From positions 51,623 to 115,622 of the forward strand of contig JAQUGR010000004.1 of the NCBI GenBank assembly GCA_028683955.1: a stretch of DNA of 64,000 bases, in the 5' to 3' direction. Numbering within the stretch: position 1 is the first letter of the stretch; each line of letters opens with the position of its first letter. This DNA comes from Bacillota bacterium. Lineage in GTDB: Bacteria > Bacillota > TC1. A program made the translations under genes and the position numbers. Of the stretch, positions 28,357-37,630 are shown one piece after another. The notes beneath the pieces are model-generated. The model did no database searches. It was not told the DNA's origin and saw only the letters and a program-made list of their open reading frames with translations.

Positions 28357-29766
28357 TTATTTCTTAATAATATAACTCAATATTTTATTAATACTACTAA
28401 TATTCTTAAAAGTATATATACAAACAAAAATAAAATATCCTGTAAAACCGATTACAATATTTGACTGATATGCAAATAAAATAAAAGCTAATAATATTAT
28501 TATTTCATATATTATATTTTTAAAGTTCTTAATTAAAAGTAATTTTTTTAAATAAATTTCTGATAAATATAACCTTATACTTAAAGCTATAAAAGTTCCA
28601 ATAGCTACTAATAAAACAGAACGACTAAAGAAGTATGAAATAGAAATTATAATTATTGCCATAACTAATCCAGTTACATTTGCTTTCAACATCGCTTTTT
28701 CTTCTCGCAGCAATTTATAGTATGTATTTATTAATATTGACATTTTGGCTTGAAGGAATACAATCGCAAATATTATAGGTAAATATGCAAATATTACTAT
28801 ATAATTTTTCATAAAGTAATTTATAAATATATTAAATGGAAAATAAATTAAAAGCAAAATATATACTACCGTGTTAGTGATTTTATTCAATTCTATAAAG
28901 TAATCAGAAAATCTCTCTTCAGCCAATCTAGCTAATGTAGGAAATATAACTAATCCAATTGCAGTTATAAAAACTAAAATCAGGTTCATAGTTGATATTG
29001 CAAAGGAATAAGTTCCATAAGATTCTACAGTTTCAAAACGTTCAATAAGAAACCTGCCAAAACCTAATATGAATATGCCGGCATAATTTGCTAACATTAA
29101 TATCAAACCAACCTTAATATTTACAAGGGTTTCTTTAATTGCTAGTTTTTGATTAATACCTTTTCCTATTACTAACTCTTTACATGAATAAATTAAGGCG
29201 ACAACAACTACAACTTTAGAAAATGTATCGGCCATTACCACAAAAATAAACTGATCCATACTTGTAACTAAAATAAAACCAATGAATACTAACATAATGA
29301 TTTTATCTAATACAGTATAAAAACTATACTTTTTCATTTGATTTGTAGTTTGTAATACATATAAGAAAACACTTGTTAATCCAGCAATTGGTATATTTAT
29401 AGAGGCCCAAACCATAGCTAGCTGTTTATTATGATCAGGTTCTAATAGAATAATTAAAGATACTAAAATAGTGATTATAAATTGAACAACTATGAATTGT
29501 TTAAGACTAGATCTGAATTTATCTTTGGGTAGTTCTTCATAATTATATTTCCCGTACCTTAAGTATATACCATTGCTATAACCTAATGAAAATAAACCAA
29601 CATAAGAAACATAAAGTAAATAAACTTGCCAATATCCAAAATTTGTAACGCCCAATACAATTGGTAAAATCAAATTCTTAGAAACACCTAAAACAAGTGT
29701 TGTGCCCTGGGCAATTATAACAAATATAGTATTTCTAATTCCTGATTTGATAATTTTATTTTCCAT
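28357..29766 (-). CDS. Wzx-type polysaccharide flippase (MOP superfamily)
   Basis: Integral membrane protein of 469 residues with about 12-14 hydrophobic segments and very few charged residues between them. The N-terminus (NTIFVIIAQGTTLVLGVSKNLILPIVLG) and a mid-protein GTYSFAISTMNLILVF are typical of lipid-linked oligosaccharide exporters. It probably moves the undecaprenyl-linked repeat unit made by the neighbouring glycosyltransferases across the membrane. Assignment rests on topology, N-terminal pattern and context. Confidence 0.82.
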   Translation of the reverse strand: MENKIIKSGIRNTIFVIIAQGTTLVLGVSKNLILPIVLGVTNFGYWQVYLLYVSYVGLFSLGYSNGIYLRYGKYNYEELPKDKFRSSLKQFIVVQFIITILVSLIILLEPDHNKQLAMVWASINIPIAGLTSVFLYVLQTTNQMKKYSFYTVLDKIIMLVFIGFILVTSMDQFIFVVMADTFSKVVVVVALIYSCKELVIGKGINQKLAIKETLVNIKVGLILMLANYAGIFILGFGRFLIERFETVESYGTYSFAISTMNLILVFITAIGLVIFPTLARLAEERFSDYFIELNKITNTVVYILLLIYFPFNIFINYFMKNYIVIFAYLPIIFAIVFLQAKMSILINTYYKLLREEKAMLKANVTGLVMAIIIISISYFFSRSVLLVAIGTFIALSIRLYLSEIYLKKLLLIKNFKNIIYEIIILLAFILFAYQSNIVIGFTGYFIFVCIYTFKNISSINKILSYIIKK

Positions 29767-29801
29767 ATTTACCTCTAATTATAATCAATTAATCTTGTTT
29801 T

Positions 29802-31124
29802 TTATGTTATATTCTTATTCATATTATTTTTAGCAGGTTTATTCAACATATTAATCTCTAGGACTATTAACACAATATACGCACTATATATAACATTAAT
29901 GGTACCAATAAATAATAAAGCAAAAAACATGGATAAGATTATAAATGTTTTCTTATTAGCTATCATTTTGCCAAGTGAAATGAAATAATACCAGAACCAT
30001 AATACTGATCCGAATATACCAATAGAACTAAATATCATTATATCCGTTCCAAATGCATATGGAATTCCAAGACCTGCTCCTAGTATTGGTCTTTTTAAAA
30101 ATACAGTTTTAAATGTTTCTGTTATAGAAAATAACCTAATTTGCTCAGATGAGAATACTGCGCCACTTGAAGAATTAACTATACGCCAACTGTTAACTAT
30201 TCTACCTATATAATAACTTGCTAATTCAGTTTGCAAGAATAATATTCCACCTATAAGAACAACTATACCTAATCCCAATAATTTTGATTTATTTTTATTC
30301 ATAGAAACAACCATCATAAATAGAGCTAAAATATAAACAACTCCTGATAGTGATCCACTAACTAAAATCAAAGAACTACCAACTATTAAATAGGTGTACT
30401 TAACTTTAGATTTATAATTAGAAAGTATGATTATGATTAAAAATATAAAAACACCAAATGTTAGATATGCTGGCTCTCTTAATAATCCTTGCAAACTATA
30501 AATTGAACCTCTTTTAAGTAGTACTCCTACCTGGTAAATACCTTCTCCAAATATATAATCAACAATAAAACTATACATTTGACTGAAAAATAGATTTTTA
30601 ACAATCCATTCTAAGATACATATGACAAATATATATTTAGCTTTTCGGGCTAATCCATCTATTATGTTAATCACATCTTCATATTTTATAATATTAATAG
30701 CTGCTACAGAAATCACCAACATCATCAAGAATCTTAATAATATCAATATTGAATAATACGAAAATACTGGTATTAAATAGCCTTTATTTCTAAAAATATT
30801 TTCAGTAATAGGATTTATCAATAGATTTATTTCTGTCGCTATAACCGATATAGTAATTAAAATTACTGTTCCTTTTATTCTTATCTTCTTAAAATTATTT
30901 TTAATTATTATAAGCGAAATAATAAATAATAGTAGAAGTATAAATTCAGAATAAAGCACTTCATAATTAGCAATTTTAAACATATACCCTACATTTATAA
31001 ATAATTCAAAAAATATTAACAACCCAAGCAAATACTTAAAAACATTATTCACAGTTATTTCTTTACTGAATAGTATTTTGTATAAAAAATATATTAGTAG
31101 TATTGCCCCAAATGGTTTAATCAT
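29802..31124 (-). CDS. Wzy-like polysaccharide polymerase
   Basis: Polytopic membrane protein, 440 residues, with about 10-12 predicted helices and one larger polar loop. The loop ends in RPILGAGLGIPYAFGTD, the usual O-antigen-ligase/polymerase signature region (RPxxGxGxG). These proteins vary greatly in sequence, so the call rests on topology, this motif and position between a glycosyltransferase and the flippase. It would join repeat units outside the membrane. Confidence 0.72.
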   Translation of the reverse strand: MIKPFGAILLIYFLYKILFSKEITVNNVFKYLLGLLIFFELFINVGYMFKIANYEVLYSEFILLLLFIISLIIIKNNFKKIRIKGTVILITISVIATEINLLINPITENIFRNKGYLIPVFSYYSILILLRFLMMLVISVAAINIIKYEDVINIIDGLARKAKYIFVICILEWIVKNLFFSQMYSFIVDYIFGEGIYQVGVLLKRGSIYSLQGLLREPAYLTFGVFIFLIIIILSNYKSKVKYTYLIVGSSLILVSGSLSGVVYILALFMMVVSMNKNKSKLLGLGIVVLIGGILFLQTELASYYIGRIVNSWRIVNSSSGAVFSSEQIRLFSITETFKTVFLKRPILGAGLGIPYAFGTDIMIFSSIGIFGSVLWFWYYFISLGKMIANKKTFIILSMFFALLFIGTINVIYSAYIVLIVLEINMLNKPAKNNMNKNIT

Positions 31125-31172
31125 TTATTCTCCTTTCAGTACTATTATAATATATATTGTTAGCTAAAATTT

Positions 31173-32165
31173 TTATCCAACAATAAATTGTTTTAGTAAA
31201 TTGGCTAGTTTTTTTGAATCGAAGGGATTAAAAGTAAATTTATTTTCATAATTTTTTAAAATTTCAGCTGAAAACTCACAATTTGATACAATTATTGGAG
31301 TCTTATGAAGACTAGCCTCAATTAAAGGTAAACCCACAGTTTCGATATATGATGGAAAAATCAATATAGACTTTGTATAATAATCAAACACTTCATCTAT
31401 CTTTAAACTCCCTACAAAATCAATAGGCAAATTATTTTTCTTTATAATTTCCAACAATTTTGTTATATGTTTATTTTCATTTCCATATAAGGTAAAAATA
31501 ACTTTATAATTACATATATTTTTCTCTTGCAATAATAAGCAAGCATCAACAATAACTCTATGATTTTTAAATTCCACCCCACTTGCAGGATAAAAGAATG
31601 TTTTATAAGATTCTTCAGATTTTACAAAATATTTTTTAACTTTAAAACTTATTTCGATAGGATTAATCTTAATTTTACTTTCATTTACATGTAATTTATT
31701 AATTATAGCTTTTTTCATCCACTCTGTTTGTACAATTACTTCTTTAGCTTTTTTTATTGACTTATAGATTTTCCTACTTAATATATTTTGATATATCCAT
31801 AAAACTCTATGTTTTAAAAAAGAAAAACGATATTCTGAAAATGGTAATGAATTATGAATATACACAGTTTGCCAAATAGTTGTATGAGGAATAATAATAT
31901 TTTGCAATGATAATACTTTATCAATACTATATCTTTTAATTAATTTTGGTGCTATAAAATTATCAAAATAAATTCGGTTAATCCAGTTTTTTTTAATCCA
32001 TGGAAATCTTAAGACTTTAATATTATCTTGCTCTTTTAATTCTGGTAGGCTAACTATAAAATAATATTCATTTTCTTTATCCATTTTATATTGATCGTAA
32101 AATTCATTTAAAACAGATAATGCACCACCATTAACAGCCGGTACATCAAAAACCATTATTTTCAT
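31173..32165 (-). CDS. Glycosyltransferase family 4 (group 1) protein
   Basis: 330 residues with the GT-B fold. The C-terminal nucleotide-sugar half contains KTFFYPASGVEFKNHRVIVD, VDFVGSLKIDEVFDYYTKS and the donor-binding EX7E-like segment FPSYIETVGLPLIEASLHKT. The N-terminal acceptor half starts with IMVFDVPAVNGGALSVLNEF. ATG at 32165 overlaps the stop of the upstream epimerase gene (ATGA) and has GGAG 6 bases upstream. Donor and acceptor sugars cannot be read from the sequence. Confidence 0.87.
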   Translation of the reverse strand: MKIMVFDVPAVNGGALSVLNEFYDQYKMDKENEYYFIVSLPELKEQDNIKVLRFPWIKKNWINRIYFDNFIAPKLIKRYSIDKVLSLQNIIIPHTTIWQTVYIHNSLPFSEYRFSFLKHRVLWIYQNILSRKIYKSIKKAKEVIVQTEWMKKAIINKLHVNESKIKINPIEISFKVKKYFVKSEESYKTFFYPASGVEFKNHRVIVDACLLLQEKNICNYKVIFTLYGNENKHITKLLEIIKKNNLPIDFVGSLKIDEVFDYYTKSILIFPSYIETVGLPLIEASLHKTPIIVSNCEFSAEILKNYENKFTFNPFDSKKLANLLKQFIVG

Positions 32166-33289
32166 TGCTTTCTCCAAACCATCCTATTTATTATACCTGT
32201 ATAGCTTTGAATAATTTTGATTACTTTTGTACTAACATTTCCATCAATATAATTAGGCACATTTATTCCAATATCTCCATTGGCATTCATTTCAACAGCC
32301 ATATCAACAGCTTGTAATACCTGTTCTTCAGTTATATTACCAATTATAAAGTTTCCTTTTTCTAAAGCTTCTGGTCTTTCTGTACTAGTTCTAATTGAAA
32401 CAGCAGGAAACTTAAAATATGAAGCTTCTTCGGCAATGGTCCCACTATCTGAAACAACACAAAAAGCATTTTGTTGTAATTTATTATAATCAGCGAAACC
32501 AAAAGGTTTTAAGTTTTTAACATTCTTATTAAATGAGAAGCCTCTTTGTTTAATTATTTTTTCACTTCTAGGATGCGTGCTATAAATTACTGGAATATTG
32601 TATTTTTCTGCCATTATATTCACAGCATTCATTAATCCTAAAAAGTTGTTCTCATTATCAATGTTTTCTTCTCTATGAGCAGATAATAATATATACTTAC
32701 CTTTTTCTAAGTTCAAAGATTTAAGAATATTACTATTATTTATATTATCTATATTAAGGTCTAGTATTTCTGACATAGGTGAGCCAACAACAAATGTTCT
32801 TTCCTTAGGCACACCTTCAAAATTAAGATATTTTCTTGCATGTTCAGTATAGCAAAGGTTAACATCACTCGTATGATCAACAATCCTCCTATTTATTTCT
32901 TCTGGCAAATTTTCATCGAAGCATCTATTTCCTGCTTCCATATGAAAAATAGGAATTTTTAAACGTTTAGCTGAAATAACACTTAAGCATGAATTTGTAT
33001 CTCCTAGAACTAATATGGCATCAGGTAGTTGTTCTGACATAAGTTCAAATGATTTTGCCAAAACATTTCCCATTGTTTGTCCGAGATTATCACCCACTAC
33101 ATTTAAATAAAAATCTGGAGCCCTTAATCCTAAGTCTTCAAAAAAAACTTCATTTAAACTATAATCATAATTTTGTCCTGTATGAACAAGAATATGATCA
33201 AAATATTTATCACATTTTTTAATTATCTCAGATAATTTAATAATTTCAGGACGAGTACCTACAATTGTCATCAATTTTAACTTACTCAT
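32162..33289 (-). CDS. UDP-N-acetylhexosamine 2-epimerase (WecB/CapG/FnlC family)
   Basis: Non-hydrolysing UDP-GlcNAc 2-epimerase fold, 375 residues: TIVGTRPEIIKLSEI, HTGQNYD, LVLGDTNSCLS, FHMEAGNRC, EEINRRIVDH, LSAHREENID and SDSGTIAEEA. In this context, third after a CapE-type epimerase-dehydratase and a reductase, it most likely performs the final C2 epimerisation that makes a UDP-2-acetamido-2,6-dideoxy-L-sugar rather than simple ManNAc. ATG at 33289 follows AAAGGTGA; a GTG five codons earlier is possible. Confidence 0.9.
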   Translation of the reverse strand: MSKLKLMTIVGTRPEIIKLSEIIKKCDKYFDHILVHTGQNYDYSLNEVFFEDLGLRAPDFYLNVVGDNLGQTMGNVLAKSFELMSEQLPDAILVLGDTNSCLSVISAKRLKIPIFHMEAGNRCFDENLPEEINRRIVDHTSDVNLCYTEHARKYLNFEGVPKERTFVVGSPMSEILDLNIDNINNSNILKSLNLEKGKYILLSAHREENIDNENNFLGLMNAVNIMAEKYNIPVIYSTHPRSEKIIKQRGFSFNKNVKNLKPFGFADYNKLQQNAFCVVSDSGTIAEEASYFKFPAVSIRTSTERPEALEKGNFIIGNITEEQVLQAVDMAVEMNANGDIGINVPNYIDGNVSTKVIKIIQSYTGIINRMVWRKQ

Positions 33290-33304
33290 AGCATCACCTT
33301 TCAC

Positions 33305-34159
33305 TTAAATATAATAATGTGGGTATAAATCCTTATGATTTATTATCCACTCTTTCATTTCTATAATCATTTCCTCATAACTAGGAATTATATATGAAAA
33401 ATCTAATCTAGTATTTATTAAAGATTTATCTAATATAAATGAATTACTAGGATTTATAAGAAGTTGCTGTTGTTTCATATATTTATTGAATAAATTAAGT
33501 AAATCATATTTATTAATAAATTGATTATTTACAAGGTTATATAAACCAGTTAAATCAACTTCAATTGCTCTTTCCATTGCTTTAGCCAAGGTTAAAGTTG
33601 TAACTCCAGTCCAAATTGCTTTTGTAAAGCCATTTATCGTGCCTTCTTGTTTCATAAACCAATTAAATAATCCTATTCCATCAGCATTTATGTCAGGTCC
33701 AATTATAGAATTTCTAAATGTTAAATCTTTATTATTTTCAAGTTCTCCCAAAGCTTTAGTTCTATCATAAAATGTAAAGCCATCTTTAAAACTATTTTCT
33801 GTGTACCCACCTGTTTTTCCAGAAAAAACACAATCTGTACTCATATGAATAATTTTTGTCTTTAAACTCTTGGTTATATCACTTAAAAAAAATGGCAAAT
33901 AACTGTTTAATAAAACTGCTGTTGATTTGTTATCTTCTGCATCTTTATTTAATATACCTATTGCATTTATTACTGCATCAAAATTTTCATTAATAATAAT
34001 TTTTTTAAGATTTTCAAAATCAGTTATATCACCTATAATATTATTAATATCTTTCAATCCACGTCTACTAAATGCCGTTACTTCATGACCTGCTTCTTTA
34101 AAATATATGGATATTGTATGACCAGCCATACCAGTTGCACCTAATACCAATATTTTCAT
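33305..34159 (-). CDS. RmlD-like NAD(P)-dependent sugar-nucleotide 4-reductase
   Basis: Short-chain dehydrogenase, 284 residues: nucleotide loop GATGMAGHTI (about 7-16), NAIGILNKDAEDNK, STDCVFSGKTGGYTENS and the catalytic YDRTKALGE (YxxxK). It lacks the ~90-residue C-terminal cupin of CapF/WbjC, so it is of the RmlD/WbvR form. It sits directly between the CapE-like and CapG-like genes, implying reduction of the 4-keto intermediate in UDP-L-QuiNAc or UDP-L-FucNAc synthesis; which epimer is formed is uncertain. Confidence 0.85.
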   Translation of the reverse strand: MKILVLGATGMAGHTISIYFKEAGHEVTAFSRRGLKDINNIIGDITDFENLKKIIINENFDAVINAIGILNKDAEDNKSTAVLLNSYLPFFLSDITKSLKTKIIHMSTDCVFSGKTGGYTENSFKDGFTFYDRTKALGELENNKDLTFRNSIIGPDINADGIGLFNWFMKQEGTINGFTKAIWTGVTTLTLAKAMERAIEVDLTGLYNLVNNQFINKYDLLNLFNKYMKQQQLLINPSNSFILDKSLINTRLDFSYIIPSYEEMIIEMKEWIINHKDLYPHYYI

Positions 34160-35182
34160 TTACTGTCCTTCCCAACTTTTCAATTCCTTCTTAACATAAT
34201 CTAATTTAAGAAGTTTTTCTTTAATCTCTTTTATATTAAGACGATTTGTATTATGAGAATTATAGTCTTCTTCATTCTGTAATTGTTCAATGCCTTCATA
34301 AAAATATTTATCATAATTCAAATCTCTTTTATCTGCGGGTACTCTGAAGAAATCACCCATATCTTGAGCAACTAAATGTTCTTCTTTTGTTAATAAAGTC
34401 TCATATAATTTTTCTCCATGACGAGTGCCGATTACTTTTATTTCATTATTAGCCTTGAAAATTTCTTTAATAGCTTGTGCTAAATCAGAAATTGTAGAGG
34501 CAGGTGCTTTTTGAACCATAATATCTCCTGAATCAGCATTATTGAATGCAAATATTACAAGTTCCACAGCATCATCAAGACTCATTAAAAACCTTGTCAT
34601 ATTAGGATCAGTTATTGTCAATGGTTTACCACTTTTAAGCTGATCAATAAACAAAGGTATAACAGAACCTCTTGAAGCCATCACATTCCCATAACGTGTA
34701 CCACAAATTAATGTTTTATCAGAGTCAACCGTTTTAGATTTAGCAACAAAAACTTTTTCCATCATAGCTTTTGATATTCCCATAGCATTTATTGGATAAG
34801 CTGCTTTATCAGTTGAAAGACAAATAACTTTCTTAACTCCCATTTCAATGGCAGCGGTCAGAACATTATCAGTACCTAGTATATTGGTTTTAACTGCTTC
34901 AATAGGAAAAAATTCACATGAAGGCACTTGTTTAAGCGCTGCAGCATGAAAAATATAATCCACCCCATTCATTGCATTTTTCACACTAGGTAAATCTCTA
35001 ACATCACCTAAATAAAACTTTAATTTGTCATTATTATATATTTTTCTCATATCATCTTGTTTTTTTTCATCTCTAGAGAATATTCTAATCTCTTTTATGT
35101 CAGTATTTAGAAATCTTTTCATAACTGCATTTCCAAATGAACCAGTTCCCCCAGTGATTAATAAAATTTTATTTTTGAACAT
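34160..35182 (-). CDS. UDP-GlcNAc 4,6-dehydratase/5-epimerase (CapE/FnlA/WbjB type)
   Basis: Extended SDR enzyme, 340 residues, that starts the pathway from UDP-GlcNAc to 2-acetamido-2,6-dideoxy-L-hexoses. It shows the Rossmann loop TGGTGSFGNAV (about 10-20), YLGDVRD, HAAALKQVPSCEFFP, and the catalytic region LSTDKAAYPINAMGISK. In that region the usual tyrosine position of the SDR triad reads M (MGISK), as in the CapE/FnlA/PseB group. GTRYGNVMASRGSVIP and the TRHGEKLYETL segment also match. It is followed with no gap by the reductase gene. Confidence 0.92.
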   Translation of the reverse strand: MFKNKILLITGGTGSFGNAVMKRFLNTDIKEIRIFSRDEKKQDDMRKIYNNDKLKFYLGDVRDLPSVKNAMNGVDYIFHAAALKQVPSCEFFPIEAVKTNILGTDNVLTAAIEMGVKKVICLSTDKAAYPINAMGISKAMMEKVFVAKSKTVDSDKTLICGTRYGNVMASRGSVIPLFIDQLKSGKPLTITDPNMTRFLMSLDDAVELVIFAFNNADSGDIMVQKAPASTISDLAQAIKEIFKANNEIKVIGTRHGEKLYETLLTKEEHLVAQDMGDFFRVPADKRDLNYDKYFYEGIEQLQNEEDYNSHNTNRLNIKEIKEKLLKLDYVKKELKSWEGQ

Positions 35183-35184
35183 TC

Positions 35185-36381
35185 TTATTCCTCCAATAAC
35201 TTATATAATAATTTTTCAATATTTTCTATAAATATTTCTTTGGTAAAATTCTTTAAAAAATAATTTCTTCCATTTATACCACAATCTTTATACTTTTCAG
35301 GATTTTCAATAAAACTTTTCATAGCTTGAGCTAAACTTGTATAATCTCCTGAATTAACACATAATCCACAATTAGAGTCCTTTATTACCTCTTGTGCAGC
35401 TCCATTAATCGCTCCTATCACAGGTTTACTTGCTGCCATGTATCCTTGAAGTTTAGATGGCATAGTTAGTCCTATTAAGCTATCATCTTTTAAGGTTATT
35501 AAACAAGCATCGGCTAATTTATAGAAATCTTGCATCATTTCAAGTGGATGACGGCCATGAAAAACAACTTTATTATCCAATCCTTTTAATTTTGCAATTT
35601 TTTTACTTTGTTCTAAATATGAACCATCTCCAACAAAGTGAACTTTAAAGTTTGTCATATCTTTTATTTTTTCTGTAGCTGAAAGTATACAATCAATATC
35701 TTGAGCAATACCAATATTACCCATGAAAACAAAATCGATAATAGTATTTTTATTATCATTATCCATCTTTAAATATAGATTTTCAGCGTGTTGAGGGATA
35801 TATGAAATTTTTGCCAAAGGAATAAAATGTACTTTATTAAAATACTCTATAAATGGTTTAGATGTAACTGTTATTGCATCACATTGTTTATAAATATAAG
35901 TGCTAAATCTTTTTGCTAATCTAAATATTATATTCTTTTCATTAGATATTAGATTTTTCATTGATTCAGGCCAAATATCGCAACAATATAGATATAAAGG
36001 TAGCTTGAATTTCTTTTTAAGCAATACTCCTGGTAAAGCCATTGTTATTGGTGAAAGTTGATATATAAAAATAATATCGAAATCTTTTTTTATAAAAAGT
36101 GATTTTATTGAGGCAGAAATCATAAAACTAATATAATTAATACCTAACCCAATCACACCTTTTTTCCGTCCAATTTCCAAAGAACGAATCACTTTTACTC
36201 CATTAATAATTTCATTTCTTTTTTTGCCCCACTTATATTCTTTTGTTATAATACCAGAAGGATAATTCGGTAAACCAGTAAGCACTTGTACTTGATGGCC
36301 ATTTACTACAAGTTGTTCACATATATCATTTATTCTAAATTGTTCAGGATAATAATTTTGACAAACAACCAGTATTCTCAT
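35185..36381 (-). CDS. WbuB-like glycosyltransferase family 4 protein
   Basis: GT-B glycosyltransferase, 398 residues. The opening VVCQNYYPEQFRINDICEQL and GLPNYPSG, followed by YQLSPITMALPG and CCDIWPESMKN, are typical of the WbuB group, whose E. coli member transfers L-FucNAc-type sugars. The C-terminal half has VFMGNIGIAQDID and the donor-binding region SKLQGYMAASKPVIGAINGAA. It lies 3 bases upstream of the CapE-like gene, consistent with using the sugar made by the next three genes. Confidence 0.88.
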   Translation of the reverse strand: MRILVVCQNYYPEQFRINDICEQLVVNGHQVQVLTGLPNYPSGIITKEYKWGKKRNEIINGVKVIRSLEIGRKKGVIGLGINYISFMISASIKSLFIKKDFDIIFIYQLSPITMALPGVLLKKKFKLPLYLYCCDIWPESMKNLISNEKNIIFRLAKRFSTYIYKQCDAITVTSKPFIEYFNKVHFIPLAKISYIPQHAENLYLKMDNDNKNTIIDFVFMGNIGIAQDIDCILSATEKIKDMTNFKVHFVGDGSYLEQSKKIAKLKGLDNKVVFHGRHPLEMMQDFYKLADACLITLKDDSLIGLTMPSKLQGYMAASKPVIGAINGAAQEVIKDSNCGLCVNSGDYTSLAQAMKSFIENPEKYKDCGINGRNYFLKNFTKEIFIENIEKLLYKLLEE

Positions 36382-36404
36382 AAATCTTTTTACTCCTTGA
36401 ATTC

Positions 36405-37019
36405 CTACTTATCTTCACTCTTTTTAGTACTAAAGTATTCCAAAACTATTGCTAAAGTAACTGATGCCAATAAACTAACTACAAAAGCATTTATTAATGA
36501 TTGAGTAATATCACTATTTACTGGTGCTACTGGTAATTTAGGATCTTCTATTTTCACTAATTTCCAATCTTCTAAATATATACTAGCAACTTCAGAAAAT
36601 GATGAATAAAAAGCTTTTACGCCATAAAAAGCATCTTTGGCGTCTCCATTTCGCAAATTAATATTCAGAATCATTGTTCCCTCATCCAATGTAACAGTTC
36701 CACTACTTTCGTACTCACTTTCATTAATTTCAGAATATTTAGTAGCAGCTAACTCATTAACTGAATCTGTTTTAGAAATGCTTATATATGTATTCATTAA
36801 ATTTACATAATTTATAATTTCAGTATTAACAACTTCCTGATTATTTTCTGTATTTACCACTAATACTTTAAGATTAGATTCATAAATTGGTTTAGCGGTT
36901 ACAACATTTACTCCATACGTTATTATAACGGAGACAACTGTAATAACTAGAATTAATTTCCATCTTTTTTTAATCTTTTTAAATAAGTCACTTAAATTTA
37001 ACTCCTTAAATTCTTCCAT
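36405..37019 (-). CDS. Wzz/CpsC-like polysaccharide chain-length protein
   Basis: 204 residues with the co-polymerase layout: helix near the N-terminus (about 22-42, WKLILVITVVSVIITYGVNV), extracytoplasmic domain, proline-rich LPVAPVNSD before the second helix (about 170-195) and a short cytoplasmic tail. It starts LNLSDLFKKIKKRWK, the usual Wzz N-terminus. ATG at 37019 has GGAG 8 bases upstream. First gene of the cluster. No tyrosine kinase or phosphatase (CpsD, CpsB) gene is adjacent. Confidence 0.85.
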   Translation of the reverse strand: MEEFKELNLSDLFKKIKKRWKLILVITVVSVIITYGVNVVTAKPIYESNLKVLVVNTENNQEVVNTEIINYVNLMNTYISISKTDSVNELAATKYSEINESEYESSGTVTLDEGTMILNINLRNGDAKDAFYGVKAFYSSFSEVASIYLEDWKLVKIEDPKLPVAPVNSDITQSLINAFVVSLLASVTLAIVLEYFSTKKSEDK

Positions 37020-37120
37020 AATATACACTCCATTTCATAAAATTATTATAATTCTTCGTAAAATCAGATAACTAAATATATCAAAGAAATTATCAATAGA
37101 TTTATAATATAACATCCTTG

Positions 37121-37129
37121 ATTATATCA
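37121..37129 (-). promoter_or_regulatory. Candidate promoter of the polysaccharide cluster
   Basis: TGATATAAT on the minus strand: a TATAAT -10 at 37121-37126 with the TGn extension but no clear -35. It lies about 100 bases before the Wzz-like gene, giving an AT-rich leader with nothing further recognised in it. Confidence 0.4.
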
Positions 37130-37193
37130 TAAATCAAACAAATGATAAAACTAATTCTCCTATTAATCATAATAAAAAAACATACTAAAACAA

Positions 37194-37225
37194 TAAAAAA
37201 CAAACACGGTATTACCATGTTTGTT
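37194..37225 (-). terminator. Terminator after rpsO
   Basis: Twelve-bp stem AACAAACATGGT / ACCGTGTTTGTT (one G-U pair on the minus strand) with a 3-base loop, then TTTTTT. It separates rpsO from the polysaccharide cluster. Confidence 0.85.
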
Positions 37226-37254
37226 CAATTATTTATTATATTAATTAAAAATGT

Positions 37255-37518
37255 TTACTTTCTTAAACCAAGACGAGTAATAATACTTCTGTATCTATCA
37301 AAATCATTTTTTTCTAAATAATTTAAAAATCTTCTTCTTTGACCAATAAGCATTAATAGTCCTCTTGTAGTATGAAAGTCCTTCTTATGAACTTTTAAAT
37401 GTGCTGTCAAATAAGTAATTCTATTAGTTAGTAATGCGATCTGAACTTCTGGTGAACCAGTGTCCCCTTCTTTAGTTTGATACATCGCAATGATATCTTT
37501 CTTTTCCATTTTTTCCAT
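37255..37518 (-). CDS. rpsO: 30S ribosomal protein S15
   Basis: Small-subunit assembly protein that binds the 16S rRNA central domain. 87 residues with [37 protein letters not shown] and [21 protein letters not shown] at 37518 has AGGAGG 7 bases upstream. It has its own promoter and terminator. Confidence 0.98.
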   Translation of the reverse strand: MEKMEKKDIIAMYQTKEGDTGSPEVQIALLTNRITYLTAHLKVHKKDFHTTRGLLMLIGQRRRFLNYLEKNDFDRYRSIITRLGLRK

Positions 37519-37595
37519 TATTATTCCTCCTAAATATATTATCCCTTACTAGCCTCGTTAAAGGTCGGAGTTCCTAAAACCAAGCATGAAGTTCA
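37519..37595 (-). promoter_or_regulatory. rpsO leader, possible S15 autoregulatory region
   Basis: About 75 bases between the predicted transcription start and rpsO. Its middle part (GGTTTTAGGAACTCCGACC, then a GAGGCTAG-containing segment) is clearly richer in G and C than its surroundings and could fold. S15 autoregulates through leader structures in several bacteria; I cannot match this to a specific known class. Confidence 0.35.
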
Positions 37596-37601
37596 TTAAA
37601 T

Positions 37602-37630
37602 ATTATATAACAAAAATTTAATTAAATCAA
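37602..37630 (-). promoter_or_regulatory. rpsO promoter
   Basis: TTGATT (37625-37630), 17-base spacer, TATAAT (37602-37607) on the minus strand. The -35 overlaps the stop of ribF. Confidence 0.7.
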
